A stretch of DNA of 64,000 nucleotides from Leucogyrophana mollusca (Eukaryota; Basidiomycota; Agaricomycetes; Boletales), in the NCBI GenBank assembly GCA_021014945.1, contig MU266430.1, positions 29,938-93,937 on the forward strand, written 5' to 3'. Made by a program: the position numbers and the translations under genes. Positions 37,402 through 50,173 of this stretch are shown piece after piece. A model generated the notes under the pieces. It had not been told where the DNA came from and ran no database searches. It saw only the letters and a list, made by a program, of their open reading frames with translations. How positions within the stretch are numbered: position 1 is the stretch's first letter; every line of letters starts with the position of its first letter.

Positions 37402-39047
37402 ATGCACAGATGCCTATGCATCCCAGATATTTTGGACGTCGTCTGTTCAAATATCTGCACGCCCACCTACCCACCCAGATACGTTCCCAATTCACGGGTC
37501 CCTGATCCATGGGATTCCCTTCCACAGCGTGAAGCCCGCACAACCTTGGCATGTCTCGCCAGGACATGTCGCGTATTCAAAGACCCAGCGCTAGACGCCC
37601 TGTGGAGCCACCTGAAGTCATTGGAGCCGTTGATGCGATGCCTCCCTGAAGACCTGTGGATCAAAGACGAGGCCCAGTCTACGATTTTGGTAAAGCCAAT
37701 TTCTTTGTGGAAGGGCAGGCTCATTCATGCATCCTCCTTGTTACATGATTACAGAATTATCTTCGGCCAATGCTTCCGTCAGATTGGGCCAAATTCCACA
37801 ACTACGCCCAGCGGGTTCGTATCATGGGCCCTCAAAACAATTGCAGTTTCATCCTATTAAACTCGGCCGACGTCGATGTTTTCCGCAGCTTACGACCCAA
37901 GGATTGCCTTCTACCGAATCTCCGAGAACTCAACTGGCTGGGAGACGGCGCGGACTACTTTGAATTTCTACCATTGTTCTTAGCACCGCGTCTCACTTGC
38001 CTTCGCCTTTCAATATCGTCGAGCTGGAAAACGCTCAATGCTGCAACACCCTTCATACCGGCGATACCCCTCTCATGTCCACACATTAAACAGTTTATTT
38101 GCCCCGAAACCGACGACGAGACCTGGGGAATTTTGGAAGACATAGTGCCTATTGTCTCGTCACTTGTCACCCAGTGGCATTTTCTCGAGCACGTTGACAC
38201 TGGACTCCTCAACCAGGCAGCCATGTCCCACCTTTCCTCTTTACAGTCACTCAAGCATTTATGCTCGCGTCCTCACGGGAGGTCTCGACGCGGCCATGTA
38301 TCTGCCAGGTTCTCATCCAACCTCAAATCCTTCACACTGGTTTCGCGGAAGTTGGAACATTGCGAACGCTATCTCGAGATCACCCACATCCCATGTGCCG
38401 AACTGATTCTCGCCCTGGGTGGACTTTTTCACATGTCAGAATGGCAACAATTTTTTACTCGCTTGCCATTGTCCATTCCGCCTGCCCATTTGCGTATCCT
38501 AGACTTCGAGCGCTGCGCGGACCAAATTACCATCCCTATGGGCTGGACTCTCGAAACGTTCAGGCCGCTATTCGCGTTCGGAGACTTGACCGTTCTCCGC
38601 GCACCTCGATTCTGCCACGTTTCGTTTTCCGATCAGGATATGCAGGAGATGACGTCGATGTGGCCTCACCTTCAGGTGCTCGACCTGGGCACAAAGCCTG
38701 ATTGGGATTTTCCGTTTCTAGTCACTTTGGGAGGGGTGCTATCGCTGCTACGGAATTGCCGCGAGCTGCGGGAACTAGGGTTGGCTATAGACGCCTCCGT
38801 TTGTGATCCTGTTCCTATAGGGGAGGAGCAGAGAGCCGATGTACTCAATATGAACATCACGGCCTTCCACGTTGGATGCTCAAATATCGGCGACCCAGTT
38901 CCCATCGCCATGTTCTTATCCAATATCCTGCCTCGGCTCACGAAGATTGAATTTTGGAGTTCTTCTCTAAAAAATGGGGATCCTCGCCAGAGGGCATGGC
39001 AGCGGGTCGAAGAACTTTTGAGGGAATTTGCGAGCACAGAGGGATAG
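37402..39047 (+). CDS. F-box/leucine-rich-repeat-like protein F4, diverged
   Basis: Exon 1, 37402-37689, a 65-nt intron (GTAAAG to TTACAG), exon 2, 37755-39047; 526 aa. The F-box module begins MHRCLCIPDILDVVC, has an insertion of about 25 residues (YPPRYVPNSRVPDPWDSL region) and continues LACLARTCRVFKDPALDALW..LMRCLPEDLW. Exon 2 starts NYLRPMLPSDWAKFHNYAQRVR, nearer the common Agaricomycete form than F1-F3. LRR-like repeats follow (LPNLRELNWLGDG, LTCLRLSISSSW, LQVLDLGTK). It lacks the duplicated flanks of F2/F3. Convergent with the CUE gene, 153 bases apart. Confidence 0.85.
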
Positions 39048-39200
39048 GGGTAGTAAAGAAATATGAGACTTTGGCCTTGCGAAGTTTGCCTTCAGCTTGT
39101 ACCGCTTACAAGAAGTTGTACATGTATCATTAGCCTCGAAACGGGTAGAGTCGGCTTCCCGTGAGGACATGCCCGTGTCTATTTCCTCGCTTCTACCGAG

Positions 39201-40951
39201 TCACCCCTCAAAAGTCCATACCCGAGTGCCCACACCATCTCCTCTACCCACTACCTCTATGTCCAAGTTCCTATTCCCGTCGGCTACCCCCTCCCCTCCC
39301 CCTCTTCGAATGGATTCTCCGCATACTCCTGCTCGTCATCGTCATCGCCACTTACATGTCGCGGGGGTGGGGACTGTGTACCCGGCCGCAAGAGCGAGAC
39401 GGGGCGCTTCGGGAGGATACCTAGTTTACCTGTTTCGGAAATCATGTTAAGCACGAACTGAAAAGTGACATGAGCACGTACTAGCGTCGAAAGATGGAGG
39501 TGTCCCCGCCCCTGTGCTTGGTGGGCGGGGTGTCCCCGCCGATGGAGGGGGGCTCGCAGAGACGCGGGGCGGGCTTACAGGTGCGAGCGGTGGACTTGTA
39601 GATGCCGCTGGATATGCACTCCCACCTGTGCTCGTATTCCTCTGGTGCGAGGTCGCCACAGCTGGGGGGTCAGTGTAGAGCGAGTCGTCATTATCAGGAT
39701 CATGGGCGCGTGTGGGTGGCGAGTCCATGTTATATCCTCGCGCTGGCGGGGCTGCATTCACGCTGTATCCCCTGGCGGGCGGCTCAATGGGGCCGTTAGG
39801 GTCGTAGTACGATGTGGGGGGTGGCTGCGCATAGGTATTCGTCCGTGGCTGGCCGGCACTCCATGAGGGCTGGGCATTTGCGTAGCTGTAGTTCGGGTTG
39901 GACGGTTCGCCTTGTCTGCAATATCACGAGTATAAGATCAAAACATAGCCACTTCGGTACTTTACACAGGGACACACAAACGTACCTCTGACTCTGGGGC
40001 TGGTCGAACTCTTGCATCTTGGCTTTGACCTTCGACATGATCGAGCTAAAAGTCTTTTTGCCAGCTATAGACGGGAGTTCACGATGAGCATAGTCAGTAC
40101 AGCGTGCATTAAGGGTTGTATATACACCGCTAGAAGAAACCAAACGCACTTTCTGCGATTTTGCTGAAAGACTCTTGGAACTCAGCAACTGTGTCCCTCT
40201 CCCCGCTCGCAGGTTGCTGTGGCTGTTGTTGTGGGGAGCGTCCACTGTGAGCTCGGGGCTGATACGTCCCTGAGCCCGAGTTATCTCGCAAGTTTGGCCA
40301 GCCTGCTGCTTGAGACCGCCTTTGGTACTGCGCCGCTTGTTGCTCCTCTTCGAGCATGAGTCTCCGGGCCAGTTGTTCGTCAAGATCGGTTTGAGACTAT
40401 CCATTCAAGATGTGAGCATTTCTGATAATCACACTACAGGGCAGAGTCGCCTCACCGGCTCTGGTGCACCACCACCCTGATGCGTGGAGACATAGTCAGG
40501 GTCACTCATTCCAAGCAACACATCCACTGCGCGGTCCTGGTCACCACCCACGGATTCAAGAACCGACAGCCTTACATACCGAGCCTTCGCTAAGTACATG
40601 ACATGCATCGTGGATAAGAAACGGCACCTACAGCAATCCGTCATCGAAATCTGGGAACATCGCTTTCAGACCGCCGATTCTTGGATCTGTCGGCTCTGTG
40701 GGACTCGTGGGCGCAGCCGCTGGCGCCTGGTTCGTGGTCGTGATCATTTCTGGGCCAGGCGTTGGTGCGTTGGACGTGAACTCTGGTGGTGGCGTTTGCA
40801 CTGGTGGAGATGCAGAGTCTAAGAAATCTGGAGGCGGTACAGTACTCGATGTCCCGGAATGTTCTATATCTGGTACATTGCGATGGTGATCAGTATCCAT
40901 GCCTCGAGGCTCGGTATGGGTCATCTCAGAGCGGAATTCGTTGGTCGACAT
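39201..40951 (-). CDS. CUE-domain ubiquitin-binding protein (Cue5-like)
   Basis: A CUE domain near the N-terminus (IGGLKAMFPDFDDGLL, then SVLESVGGDQDRAVDVLLGM after an intron) contains the MFP and LL elements that bind ubiquitin. Yeast Cue5 links ubiquitinated aggregates to Atg8 for autophagy; a similar role is inferred. After it come a Glu/Gln-rich helix (DEQLARRLMLEEEQQAA), a Lys-rich segment (FSSIMSKVKAKMQEF), a long Pro/Ser/Gly-rich tail and an acidic C-terminal exon (39201-39429) with LGILPKRPVSLL and YAENPFEEGEG. The last intron is 39430-39481. About six exons. The Atg8-interaction motif was not pinned down. Confidence 0.83.
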
Positions 40952-41287
40952 GAGTATGAGGCGGGAAAAGGAATTTAAGGGAGCCTAGAGAATGACGAGG
41001 ATTATAACCCAGGCTGCGCACCGCAGTGCGGCGGCGCAGCGGAGTGCGACATATGATGTTGGTGGAGGCGCAACCCGCCGGCAACCTCCGGTAACTCAAG
41101 TTACAGTAGCCAACATGGATGTTGTTCTGTTCTGCCACACTGCTCAGTGCTCAATGCCAGCCATCGTATCGCAACAGGGACTGAAAGACTTCGTAGCTGG
41201 GAACCAGGGTGTAATGAAGCGGATAAACATATGTCACCCAACGATCCCCCCGCCCTGTCTCATTTACGATACGGCAAGCCAATATCG

Positions 41288-43279
41288 TCATCGTTTAGCT
41301 TTTTTGGACCGTCGCGTCTCCCCTCCTGTTTCCCCGCTTGCCGCGGGCCTCTTCACTTTATCCTTTTCAGCGACTAGAAGCGACTGTTCAACTTCCCGAA
41401 GCTTCTCGAGCACTCCCGTCAATATTGTTTTCTCTCCGAGGCGCACGATAACCGCGTGTCGCTTGTTCAGGGTTAAGTTCCCACCACGCAGCAGCTGCTC
41501 GTCGACCTGGAAATCCACACACAAATGGTGTGCTGATTAACGCACCGCGGTGTACTATCAAAATGAACCTACCTCGGTGCTCGTGGGATATTCGTTCAGC
41601 CGCCGGCCCAGGACCTGGAGCAGTAGCGATAAGACTTGACTATCAAGCTTGGCTCTGGGGGGCTTCTGCTTATCACGGGCCTTTTTCCAATCAGCGTCCG
41701 AAAGGAGCAACAGTCGCACCAGCGAGGTGAGGGTTTCAGGAACGGCAAGATCCGTTTCGAGGACGAACACACTGATGTCGTCATATTCAGCGAACTAGAG
41801 AGAGAAAAGAAGGGTTCTGTATGCAGTACGTACTCGTCACCTCCTTCTTCGAGCCACCAGTCGATTCTCTCTTGGGTATTGGCGAGGCCCGTGGAGGGAG
41901 CGTGTCCGGTGACCACGGACACTACGAGGTCGGCTCGGAGCTCGACAATATCAGCTAGATTGCCTTCCCCGCCTTGTGGAAGAGACACTAGATCGACATG
42001 TCCATATCGGCGGAGCAGTTCAGAGTTCGGAGGATCTCCGTAGGTATTCCACTTGATAAGAACGCTCGATGAGGACGGGCCCCAGCCCACGATCGATCAG
42101 CACGCACTATCTGTTCCCCAGCCTTGATGGGCTTAGTAGACACCATTCTTAGCTCTGTTTCCTCGTAGAATAATTTTGCCTGGAAAAATTCATTAGAATT
42201 TTGTTTTATTTGGTGAGAACAGGGGACCGAGATGGAGGGAAAAGAAGACCAACATTCTCTGATCCGTATCGAGCGTTCAGAAGATCGGCCATGGGCACCA
42301 TGGCTACGTCGGAGGGATCATCGACTTCTTCGTCGTCACTCTCTTCCCCCTCTTCTGTGTGAGCGTCTTCCCCTTTATCTGGAAATTCGGCGCTATCGAC
42401 ATCCATAGCGCTCGTGTTCGCCTCACTCTCGTCATGGTCATCGCCCTGCCTATCCCACCTTTCGACCTGGAAACTCCGCGAAAGGATGCGGCTCCCCATG
42501 ATGTGGTACCTTTCGAGGCTGTAATACTGGGCCACAGAATCGGGGGGGAACAGATCTGGGCGACTCTGCCCATTCTCGTATGAGAAACTCAGCTCGGGGC
42601 CTTATTGGCACGGAAGTGCGCACCTCAATTGCTGGAAGGAGTTTTTCGTGATAGTCCCGCTCGGCATCCTCCCTTCCTATTTTGTCTGCGATAAAGTCAA
42701 TTCATTCCTCGTCAATCTGACGTGGCACAGTCAAAAACAGCCCAGGTCAGAGACAGACCTACCACGGCCGTGCCTCTCAGCTCCTCTAGGTCTTCCGCAC
42801 CCCAGAACATGGGAGTATCAAAAGAAGTCGGCAAAGACTCTGATATATAATATATCCTCAATTGATCAGTTTTCGAAGAACGTACACGCCAGCGCAATCA
42901 TGCGTACGGAAGAGTCAGCTCACCAAGATATTCCGACCATTTTGATGCCGATCCCCGAGCCTCTTCCCACATCATGCATAGGATCAGGCCGACCCATCCC
43001 TGTCCCAGCTTGAATCTTTCCCAAGTGTCAGCGCCAAGAATAGATGGGAGGGTCGATGTGCGCGTGGAGAGTGTTAGTGAGCGGGGGAGAGTGAAAAGCG
43101 TATGGTTTTCCTGTATATGATTTGGATTTGGGCGCTCTGGTGCGATAAATAACCCGGCTTACGGATATGTCTTTGAGGGCTATTGCACCGCGCCCGTGGC
43201 TAGGGAAATCCACCACATCCAGGGATGCATCATCGAGGAATCCGCTGTGAGATTTGAACCACGCAACGAAGTTCTGCAT
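41288..43279 (-). CDS. SET-domain lysine methyltransferase, Rkm4/SETD6-like
   Basis: Split SET domain of the Rubisco-methyltransferase class. The start is MQNFVAWFKSHSGFLDD, then DFPSHGRGAIALKDI and LFTLPRSLTLSTRTS. The inserted helical part (MFWGAEDLEELRGTAV) is followed by YYSLERYHIMGSRILSRSF. The C-SET part has MVPMADLLNARYG and NTYGDPPNSELLRRYG, which bind S-adenosylmethionine and form the active site. A C-terminal helical substrate-binding domain (QVLSLLLQVLGRRLNEYP) and a basic tail RRSKKAKR (possible nuclear signal) end it. Yeast Rkm4 methylates ribosomal protein eL42; that substrate is inferred by family only. An acidic insertion (EEGEESDDEEVDDPSD) precedes the C-SET. At least six exons, no disabling change seen. 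Confidence 0.87.
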
Positions 43280-43739
43280 TTGGGGATAGCTTGTAGGTGG
43301 AAGCAGGTCGCCAAAAGGACTATAAATTTTATTTCGCTTCTGTAAATGTCCGTTATATCGCGTTCGGCCTTCAACTGAAAGGTTCGAAGAGCTTGCAGTT
43401 GGTGGTTGAGAACGAAATTTCCGAGGACTTGGAGCTTCGCATATTTCCGTTTATGGGCAACCAGCAATATTGACGAGCTCAGGAAGCGCTCAGTCTGTCA
43501 GCGCCAAGTCTCACTGTCTTCCAACAAGTGGCAGTCTAGTCCACAAATATCGACAGAGTCAGCAGTTTATACCGCGGGGTCCAGAGGGTAACTGAAATCA
43601 ATTCCAACTAGATCTACAAACAGAATATCACTGCGATATAATTCAAGTTACAATGGACATGCTACATCGACAAACAATCAGACCTGCAACCAGCGCGATG
43701 AACCCATGCGACGAAATCCGATCCAGCTTATACATCCAC

Positions 43740-45620
43740 TCACAATCGTGAGGCAAGCCCCTGGCTTCCTTTGATACTTTCTCCGTTTTCGCGCCACCAC
43801 TTCTCCGCCTCCTCGTCTGCGTCATATCCAAATTGAATCATGTTCTTGGCCTTGTCTGCCCATTGGTTCGCATTTCCGGCCAATGCAGAAGACGGCGACT
43901 GGCTGCGTTCGCCGCGGGCTTCACGCAGAGCGTCTTCCATGGCGGCGCGCATCTGCCTGTCGCGCTCCTCCTGCTCCGGACCGTCTGGAAGATGAAATAT
44001 TCTCTGGTTTAGCCGAGAAGACGCCTGGGTATTAGCCGTGCGAGTGTAGCGGATAGACTGATAGGCGTAGAGAAGAGGGGTAATTTGTGACCGGGACGAT
44101 AAATGTGAGAAAAGATTGCCCAGGACAGCGGCATCTTCGACCTAGAAAGTTATATTGTCAGCCCAAGGGGGGTCGCACCCGTGACATCGTAGAAACTCAC
44201 GGCCATGGCGGAACCTTGGGCACGGTACGGCTGCAAAAGAGTCAGCATGACTTACGCCGGCTCCCAGGGAAAGCATTGGGACGTACGAGCATGGGGTGGC
44301 ACGAGTCTCCCAGCAATACTAATTTACCGTCCTTGTGCACCCATGTGTCGAGGGGCGCACGGTCCATCAGTTTCCAGCTGAGTGTGGACGGAATCAAGGC
44401 CAAGAGCTTCTGGATGCTAAATTGAGTCGGGCGAGATAAAAATAAGCGTGGAAACTAATCAAGAAGAGGGACATTCTCACCGGTTGTCCCAACCCACGAA
44501 GTCGGCCCTCATCTTTTCAGCACTACCTTCGGCCGTCCAAGATTCCTCAGAGCCATCGTCGGGGTGGATCATCACTAAATTGTACTCTTTTTTAGCACGC
44601 TTTGAAAGCGACGTTATCAGCGTGCCTGGTTATTTTTGAAAAAAGTGATAGAGGACGCACAATATTATAGGCCATAATATGACGACCGGGACCCATCCAG
44701 CCAACCATCTCGGCTTTTTCCACGAGAGGTCTTAGATCGGGATCTTTGAGCAGAAGTTCTGTAGGGATGATAGCTCTGTAAGCTGCGTCGCCGGTTGGGG
44801 TTGGCTTGTCTGGACCGCCGACAACATATTCGCGCGTCAAACTTTTCACCCCGTCAGCACCGACGATCAGGTCAGTGTACACGACTTCACCCGATTCAAG
44901 GGTGAGACTGGGCTTCGATGGATCGAGTGATACCACACGGCAGTTCGTTCGGATGTTGACGTGGGGTTCTGCCAAATCATAGACCATGCGATGGAAGTCA
45001 GCGCGCTGGATCATTGTGATTAGCACAAGCATCCGTGACAAAGATGAAATACTCAACATGTATGTGGTAGTATGGAGCACCGAACTCTTCTTCTATACTG
45101 TCGCCCCACTTTGTCCATGCAACCATCTGGCCATCTTGCCCTTTGTCTGGGGTAAGCAAGGTTCAACGTCAAAGACAGCGTCACGTACATCTCCTGAACG
45201 TAAGCGCCTCGGGTTTCACCGCCACCTCCTTCAGTCGTTGTCCGAGACCCCAGCGGATCAAAAGGCGGGTCAAGTTGGGGCTGACCTGGATACCAGCACC
45301 GATCTCGCCAATGGCGGGGGCGCTTTCGAGAATAGTAACTTTGTGTCCAGCCCTTGCGAGAGTGTACGCAGCAGAGAGACCTCCAAGACCACAACCGACG
45401 ACGACTATGTTCAAAGCTAATGGAGCCCTGCGTCCATGGAATAGCTGAGAAGGCTATAGATACAGTCATGAGAGACGACGTATACTCCCAATTGACACGT
45501 CACGCACCGTAATGGGTTCACTGCCACCAACTGGTTGTTTGGTGCTGGCGGTGGGGGTTGCCTGCCAGGGTCAAAGTCAGTGCTCAGAAGGGCTGCTACC
45601 TGGGGCAGCACACTTGCCAT
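43740..45620 (-). CDS. FAD-dependent monooxygenase, salicylate-hydroxylase-like
   Basis: Group A flavoprotein monooxygenase fold. Exon 1 (from 45620) encodes [19 protein letters not shown]. The next exon opens near 45444 with the Rossmann motif [20 protein letters not shown] and [15 protein letters not shown]. The middle has [13 protein letters not shown], the DG motif that touches FAD and NADPH; later GDSCHPML and [17 protein letters not shown] complete the FAD site. The C-terminus is hydrophilic ([15 protein letters not shown]). Such enzymes hydroxylate aromatic acids using NAD(P)H and O2; the actual substrate is unknown. The first splice junction is uncertain: donors at GTGCGT or the following GTGACG are both possible, only the second keeping phase. 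No biosynthetic neighbours suggest a cluster. Confidence 0.86.
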
Positions 45621-46774
45621 GGTCGATGAGGGGGGTATGGAAAGGTACGGAACTGGAGAAGTCGGTGCATGTCAAGTGCCAAATTAATATAGGCAAAGAC
45701 CTCTGCTGGTAAAAGATTGTGCGGGTGTGACCCGTCCGTGCTGGGCTGTCACTGTTTTGCCGCTTACCACTTGGGCGTTGCGGAGGTAGAGCCATATTCG
45801 AGCACTGCACGTCTGATTTCATTTTTCGATCTTACATCTTATAAGGATAATTATATTCGCATAAGGTTGGTCTTTCCCCCCCATATATAAATTGAACAAG
45901 TCGCCGTAGTGCGCCAGTCGGATGAGGACGGTGATGTGGCATGGGTGATGCACGCTGGGTCAAATGGCCCATCAGCACTCCGATCTACTCGCTCTCACCT
46001 TGAGATCATTCTCGGCAGCCCCAACACCGTGCCCAGCCATAGCAACAATGACTCTGTCGGCACCTCTCTGGTGTTCAGTCAGGTGCCTTGTGCATAACTC
46101 CAGTCCTTTTTGAGCGGAATCAAGGAATTGGCCATATACTCAGGTGCACAATCAGGTCCATGGCAAAGGATAGCTGCACTTACTTTTAGGTTGCCATGAG
46201 GTCCATAGTCCGGTGTGAGCTTTATGCAATGCTAAATTCTACTTACAGGCCACCGGCTCCGAGGATAGGTTGCCTTGGGTGATCAAAGTAGAGCCAGGAT
46301 GAACGATACAGGCGAAGCAAATTTAGCCTTTATAGTGCAACTGAGCATATCTAAACTGAGACGCATCCTCGGCCAGCCAATACAGTTCTTGATTTCAGCC
46401 CAACTGCGGCCCGCCTGGGGTAAGAAGGTGATTCGACGGCCCATGACCAGGCTCGACGCGGCAGACAAAGATGAAGCGAGGCGCGTCCCTGGCGCCACAA
46501 GACTCCGATTTTGATTATAGCCGTTGGGTCGAGGCGATAAGTAACGTACGAAGGAGCACATCGCTTCGATAGAGGTGAGTAAAAGCAGGGATCGCTGACT
46601 TGTTCCCACTTGGCGTCCAACTCGAAGGGAAAATCAATAAACCTGCGTACCTTCTAGGTCGTGGGAAGTACCTGCCTTTTGCAGTTGTCTTATCGTTATG
46701 CAAGAAGGTTAGCTCTGATTCAGTCAATTTTGGCTGAACTTTTCATGAGTTTCAACTTGTAGCCCTTACCGTCA
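45621..46774. other. Divergent intergenic region
   Basis: 1.15 kb between the divergent monooxygenase and Sec14 genes. It has short AT-rich tracts (45830-45900), and frames on both strands lack recognisable domains. Promoters for both genes are expected here but no motif was certain. Confidence 0.45.
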
Positions 46775-48346
46775 ATGACTGACGATGATATTCGTTCTCT
46801 TCTCAAGGTCAATCACGACAATCTGATTGACCAGTATCATGCGAACGCTGGTAATATTTCAGCACTCCAGAAAACCCTGTTGGACCAGGTTCTGCCCCAT
46901 TTAAGGGACGAGTTGCACTTGAGAGGGGAAGACGTGAGGTGGGCGTACGAATGGCTGCAAGATACAGGTAATTACATGTACAATTGATAACAGCTTAGCC
47001 TGTTCGCTGACCCCCGTCGTCCCTGACCACCCCTCGCAGCAACGATTTTCCGAATCTTGAGGGTGAGTTGACCCATTCGAGGTGGTCGTGTCATAAGGCT
47101 TGACCTCCACTGAAGTTAACTTACCCGTATAGCGCCACAAGTTTACCCGCTCGTTTGCCTTGGAGGCGATCCGAAACATTCTCATATGGCGCCTGAACGT
47201 TTTACGCCCCGCTTTCCGTCTGTCGCAGCCCGCCTTGCTTCGCTGCCTCCCTCCGCCTGCGGCAGACCCATTCGGGCGTCCACTTGTCATACTGAAAGTG
47301 TCGATTCTGGATGCACTCGGGCAAGATGCCAAGGAGGCGCTGCTACCCGCCATCGAGCGCCTACGCCTCCACCTACGCTCCATCAATGCACATCGTGACT
47401 CAATCGAGCTGTTTGCCCTGCAATTCGTCTTCTTAGTCGACCTGGAAGGGGTAACATTGCAGAGTTTCGTACGTAATTAAGCGATCATCGTTTTCGTATG
47501 TCTTAGGCCCCGAATCACGCAGAACGCCGAGCTGATATCGTGGCTCATGAAAGAAGTGATTCCTTGCTACCCTGGAATGTTAGCAGCAGGTTTGTATTTT
47601 TCAGTTCCGACTTATCAGTACCTAGCAATGCTTACCACACATACCCTTATAGTTTTTCTGCTCAACTATTCATGGGCCCACTCAGGCATGTGGTCCATCG
47701 CAAAGTGAGTATCTTTGTTCCCACTCTCTAATCACTTACCGATCCCTCGGTCAGGCGTGTCCTCCCCGCTTCCGCTATCTCCAGGGTGTTTTTTCCCTCT
47801 CAAGATGACCTACTTCAACTTTGCGCTCCCTCTGCGCTGCCGCGAGGTGCGCTGCAGCTGTTTCTGTGGCTGACTTTAGGCTTAACTGTTCCGGTCATCG
47901 CAGAATACGGCGGCTTACTTCCCGTATTGGATGACCTTGATGATCCTCTCCCACATCTTACGATACCACAGGAACGGCCTCGAAAGCTCCAGGAACCAGA
48001 TCCAGATGGTTCCGATGTCCAGGTGTCAACGTCCATTCCAAGGACCTCCTCCTCTATCTCTATACCGCCCACTTCCTTCCTTAACCCATTCTACGGTTAC
48101 CCTGTTGTCACGTCCTCTTCTAATCCTCACAACTTCCGATATAATCGGCGGAGAAAACGTGACCTCCTCCGCACCCTAGCAATACTTTGGTGGCGTCGTT
48201 GGGGTATGCGAAGCATCGCCGCGCTCTGCGTACTCGCGGTTCTCGTGACGAACCGGACTCAATTAAAGAGGTGGCTCCCTTTGTCGGCGGCGGCGGCTGG
48301 AGGGGTAACATCATGGCAACAGCTGCGCGTGGGTCGGCTTGCATGA
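46775..48346 (+). CDS. Sec14/CRAL-TRIO lipid-transfer protein, tail-anchored
   Basis: Seven exons (46775-46967, 47040-47062, 47133-47468, 47523-47589, 47653-47704, 47755-47846, 47904-48346) total 1206 nt, 401 aa. An N-terminal CRAL-TRIO-N-like helical region (ALEAIRNILIWRLNVL) precedes the lipid-binding core. The core has VILKVSILDA, LISWLMKEVIPCYPG, VFLLNYSWAHSGMWSIAKRVLP and RVFFPSQDDLLQL, standard for the Sec14 fold that exchanges phosphatidylinositol and other lipids. A proline/serine linker is followed by one hydrophobic helix (SIAALCVLAVLVT) near the C-terminus, suggesting attachment to a membrane. Exon 2 is only 23 nt. Lipid ligand not predictable. Confidence 0.87.
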
Positions 48347-48752
48347 CGGCTAAACAGGTGAAGCTCAATCAATATCTCGCATCCAAGATTTGCCGCCTTG
48401 CTGTGACGACCATGATATGGAAACAAACGTTGCTGCGCTTCTCCCGGTCTTCATGGAAATCAAATCTGATGGCCCAATCCACAGACCGATACGTCAGTGC
48501 ACTGGGCCACGCCGCAGCTGCCAGGAATAGCGCCCTCGAACACGTGTAAAACGACACCACGCAGTTATGGTGATGCGGTGGCAAGATACATATAAGAGTG
48601 GGTATCGTATCGGGGTTCATAATCTAGCAGTCAAGCATATACAGATCTTGCGTTTTGCTACAACCTAGGCGCCACTGTCACCGCCGGTAATATAAGGATT
48701 CGGCTCTATTCTCCATGTCGTGTCCGTTGCTCGTAGATACTGAGTGATCGAT

Positions 48753-50173
48753 CTATAGGAAATATTCGGGCAGCTAGACATGAACATGAATCAGCGCAGG
48801 GCCATGCGCCAGAGACGAAGTCCGGGTGATCAAGGGAGATGACGCACCTTGCCACCTGCGTTCTGCGCGACCTGATGGCTCGGTCCGTCACGTTCGTTTT
48901 CTGGGGCAGCCTCGAAGACGTTAAAGTACATGCTCTCGCCAGGACCCACTTCGAGTATGCTCGCGGAGTTGCCACAGCGATAGCAGTAATTCGGTGCCGA
49001 CCAGACCGTCGAGAGGTGTTTATCGAAGAGAGATGAGTAACCCTCCATACAGAGTTGATGGGCGCGCAAAATATGGGACATCTTGTTCGTCTCCAGGAAT
49101 TTGTGCACGACACCTGAACCAAAGGTATACCCAGCGCCTCTATCGTCATTTGATAGCGAGAAGGAATTGAACAGATGAGCCGGTAAGCGAGCAGGTCAGA
49201 TATTGAATCACTGAAGAGACAGCGTTTAGATGTGACAATAAGACCAACCTTGGTGATATTGCAAAATCTTCCTTCTCGGCATCAGGATCCGACCACACAA
49301 GGTCTGCCATTGGGCCTTCATGTGGGATTTCTGTACGAGATAAGGACGTCAAATTGAACAAAGGTATCGAAAAGCCAACCTCGGAACCGATCGACGACCT
49401 TGATCTGGTCGACGGAGTGGATAGATGGTGAAAGCCCTGTGGATGACAATGTATGAGGTAAAGCCAAGACAAGGTAATATCTGCGCGGGATATCGCTCAC
49501 CTCCATGGACACAGAATATCCGATCGTCAATTACCACGGAGAGCGTCAAGAAGTCGAACATATCGGTAAAGTATGTCCATACATGTGAGGAGCCATACTT
49601 CCGTACACATTCCGTGTAGAATCCATATGTCTAGGTTAGCTTTCGATGAGATGGGGCGCCGAGGGGCAAAGCTGTCGCGTGGATACTGACTTGTGTCACC
49701 GCCCTCGATTCATGATTTCCGCGAATCAATTGAACGCGGTCAGGGTACCTGAGCTTGAGACACGTAAGGAGGGAGATGGTCTCAACGCTGAATAGCCCGC
49801 GATCGACGTAGTCTCCTGCAAAGAGGAATGGCATGTCAGAAACGGGGGTCCTTCCTAAGTGGAGACGAACATGCAGCTAACCCAGGAACAGGTAGTTGGT
49901 GTGAGGAGCGTAGCCACCTATCCGGAATATTTCGATGAGATCGTAGAACTGACTTAAGTTTCATGACTGAGTGGCCGAGCCTGAGTTGGAGCAGTGACAT
50001 ACTCACCCATGTATGTCTCCAACCACGGTCACTGGAGCACTAACGTGTACCACATTGGATTCTCTCATCAACACTTCTTTTGTTTTTTCGCATATCTCTC
50101 GTAACAGCGCTTCATGGAGCAGCTGCTTTCGGAGTAGTTGCTGAATGCACGCGTCCAAGTCGAAGGGGGCCAT
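48753..50173 (-). CDS. PPG1: PP2A-like serine/threonine phosphatase, Ppg1 type
   Basis: Metallophosphatase with all signature motifs: [42 protein letters not shown] and [10 protein letters not shown]. The N-terminus [20 protein letters not shown] starts at 50173. The region [18 protein letters not shown] and the C-terminal AAPENERD, ending in a YFL terminus, resemble Ppg1 more than Sit4 or Pph3; the YFL end is the carboxymethylation-type tail of PP2A-like enzymes. Yeast Ppg1 acts with the Far complex in regulating Atg32-dependent mitophagy; that role is inferred. About seven exons. Convergent with the Sec14 gene, 406 bases apart. Confidence 0.88.

Noticed and set aside
43740..48346. Possible secondary-metabolite cluster around the FAD monooxygenase
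   Set aside because: Neighbours are a SET methyltransferase of the ribosomal-protein class and a Sec14 protein; no core biosynthetic enzyme is present in the window.
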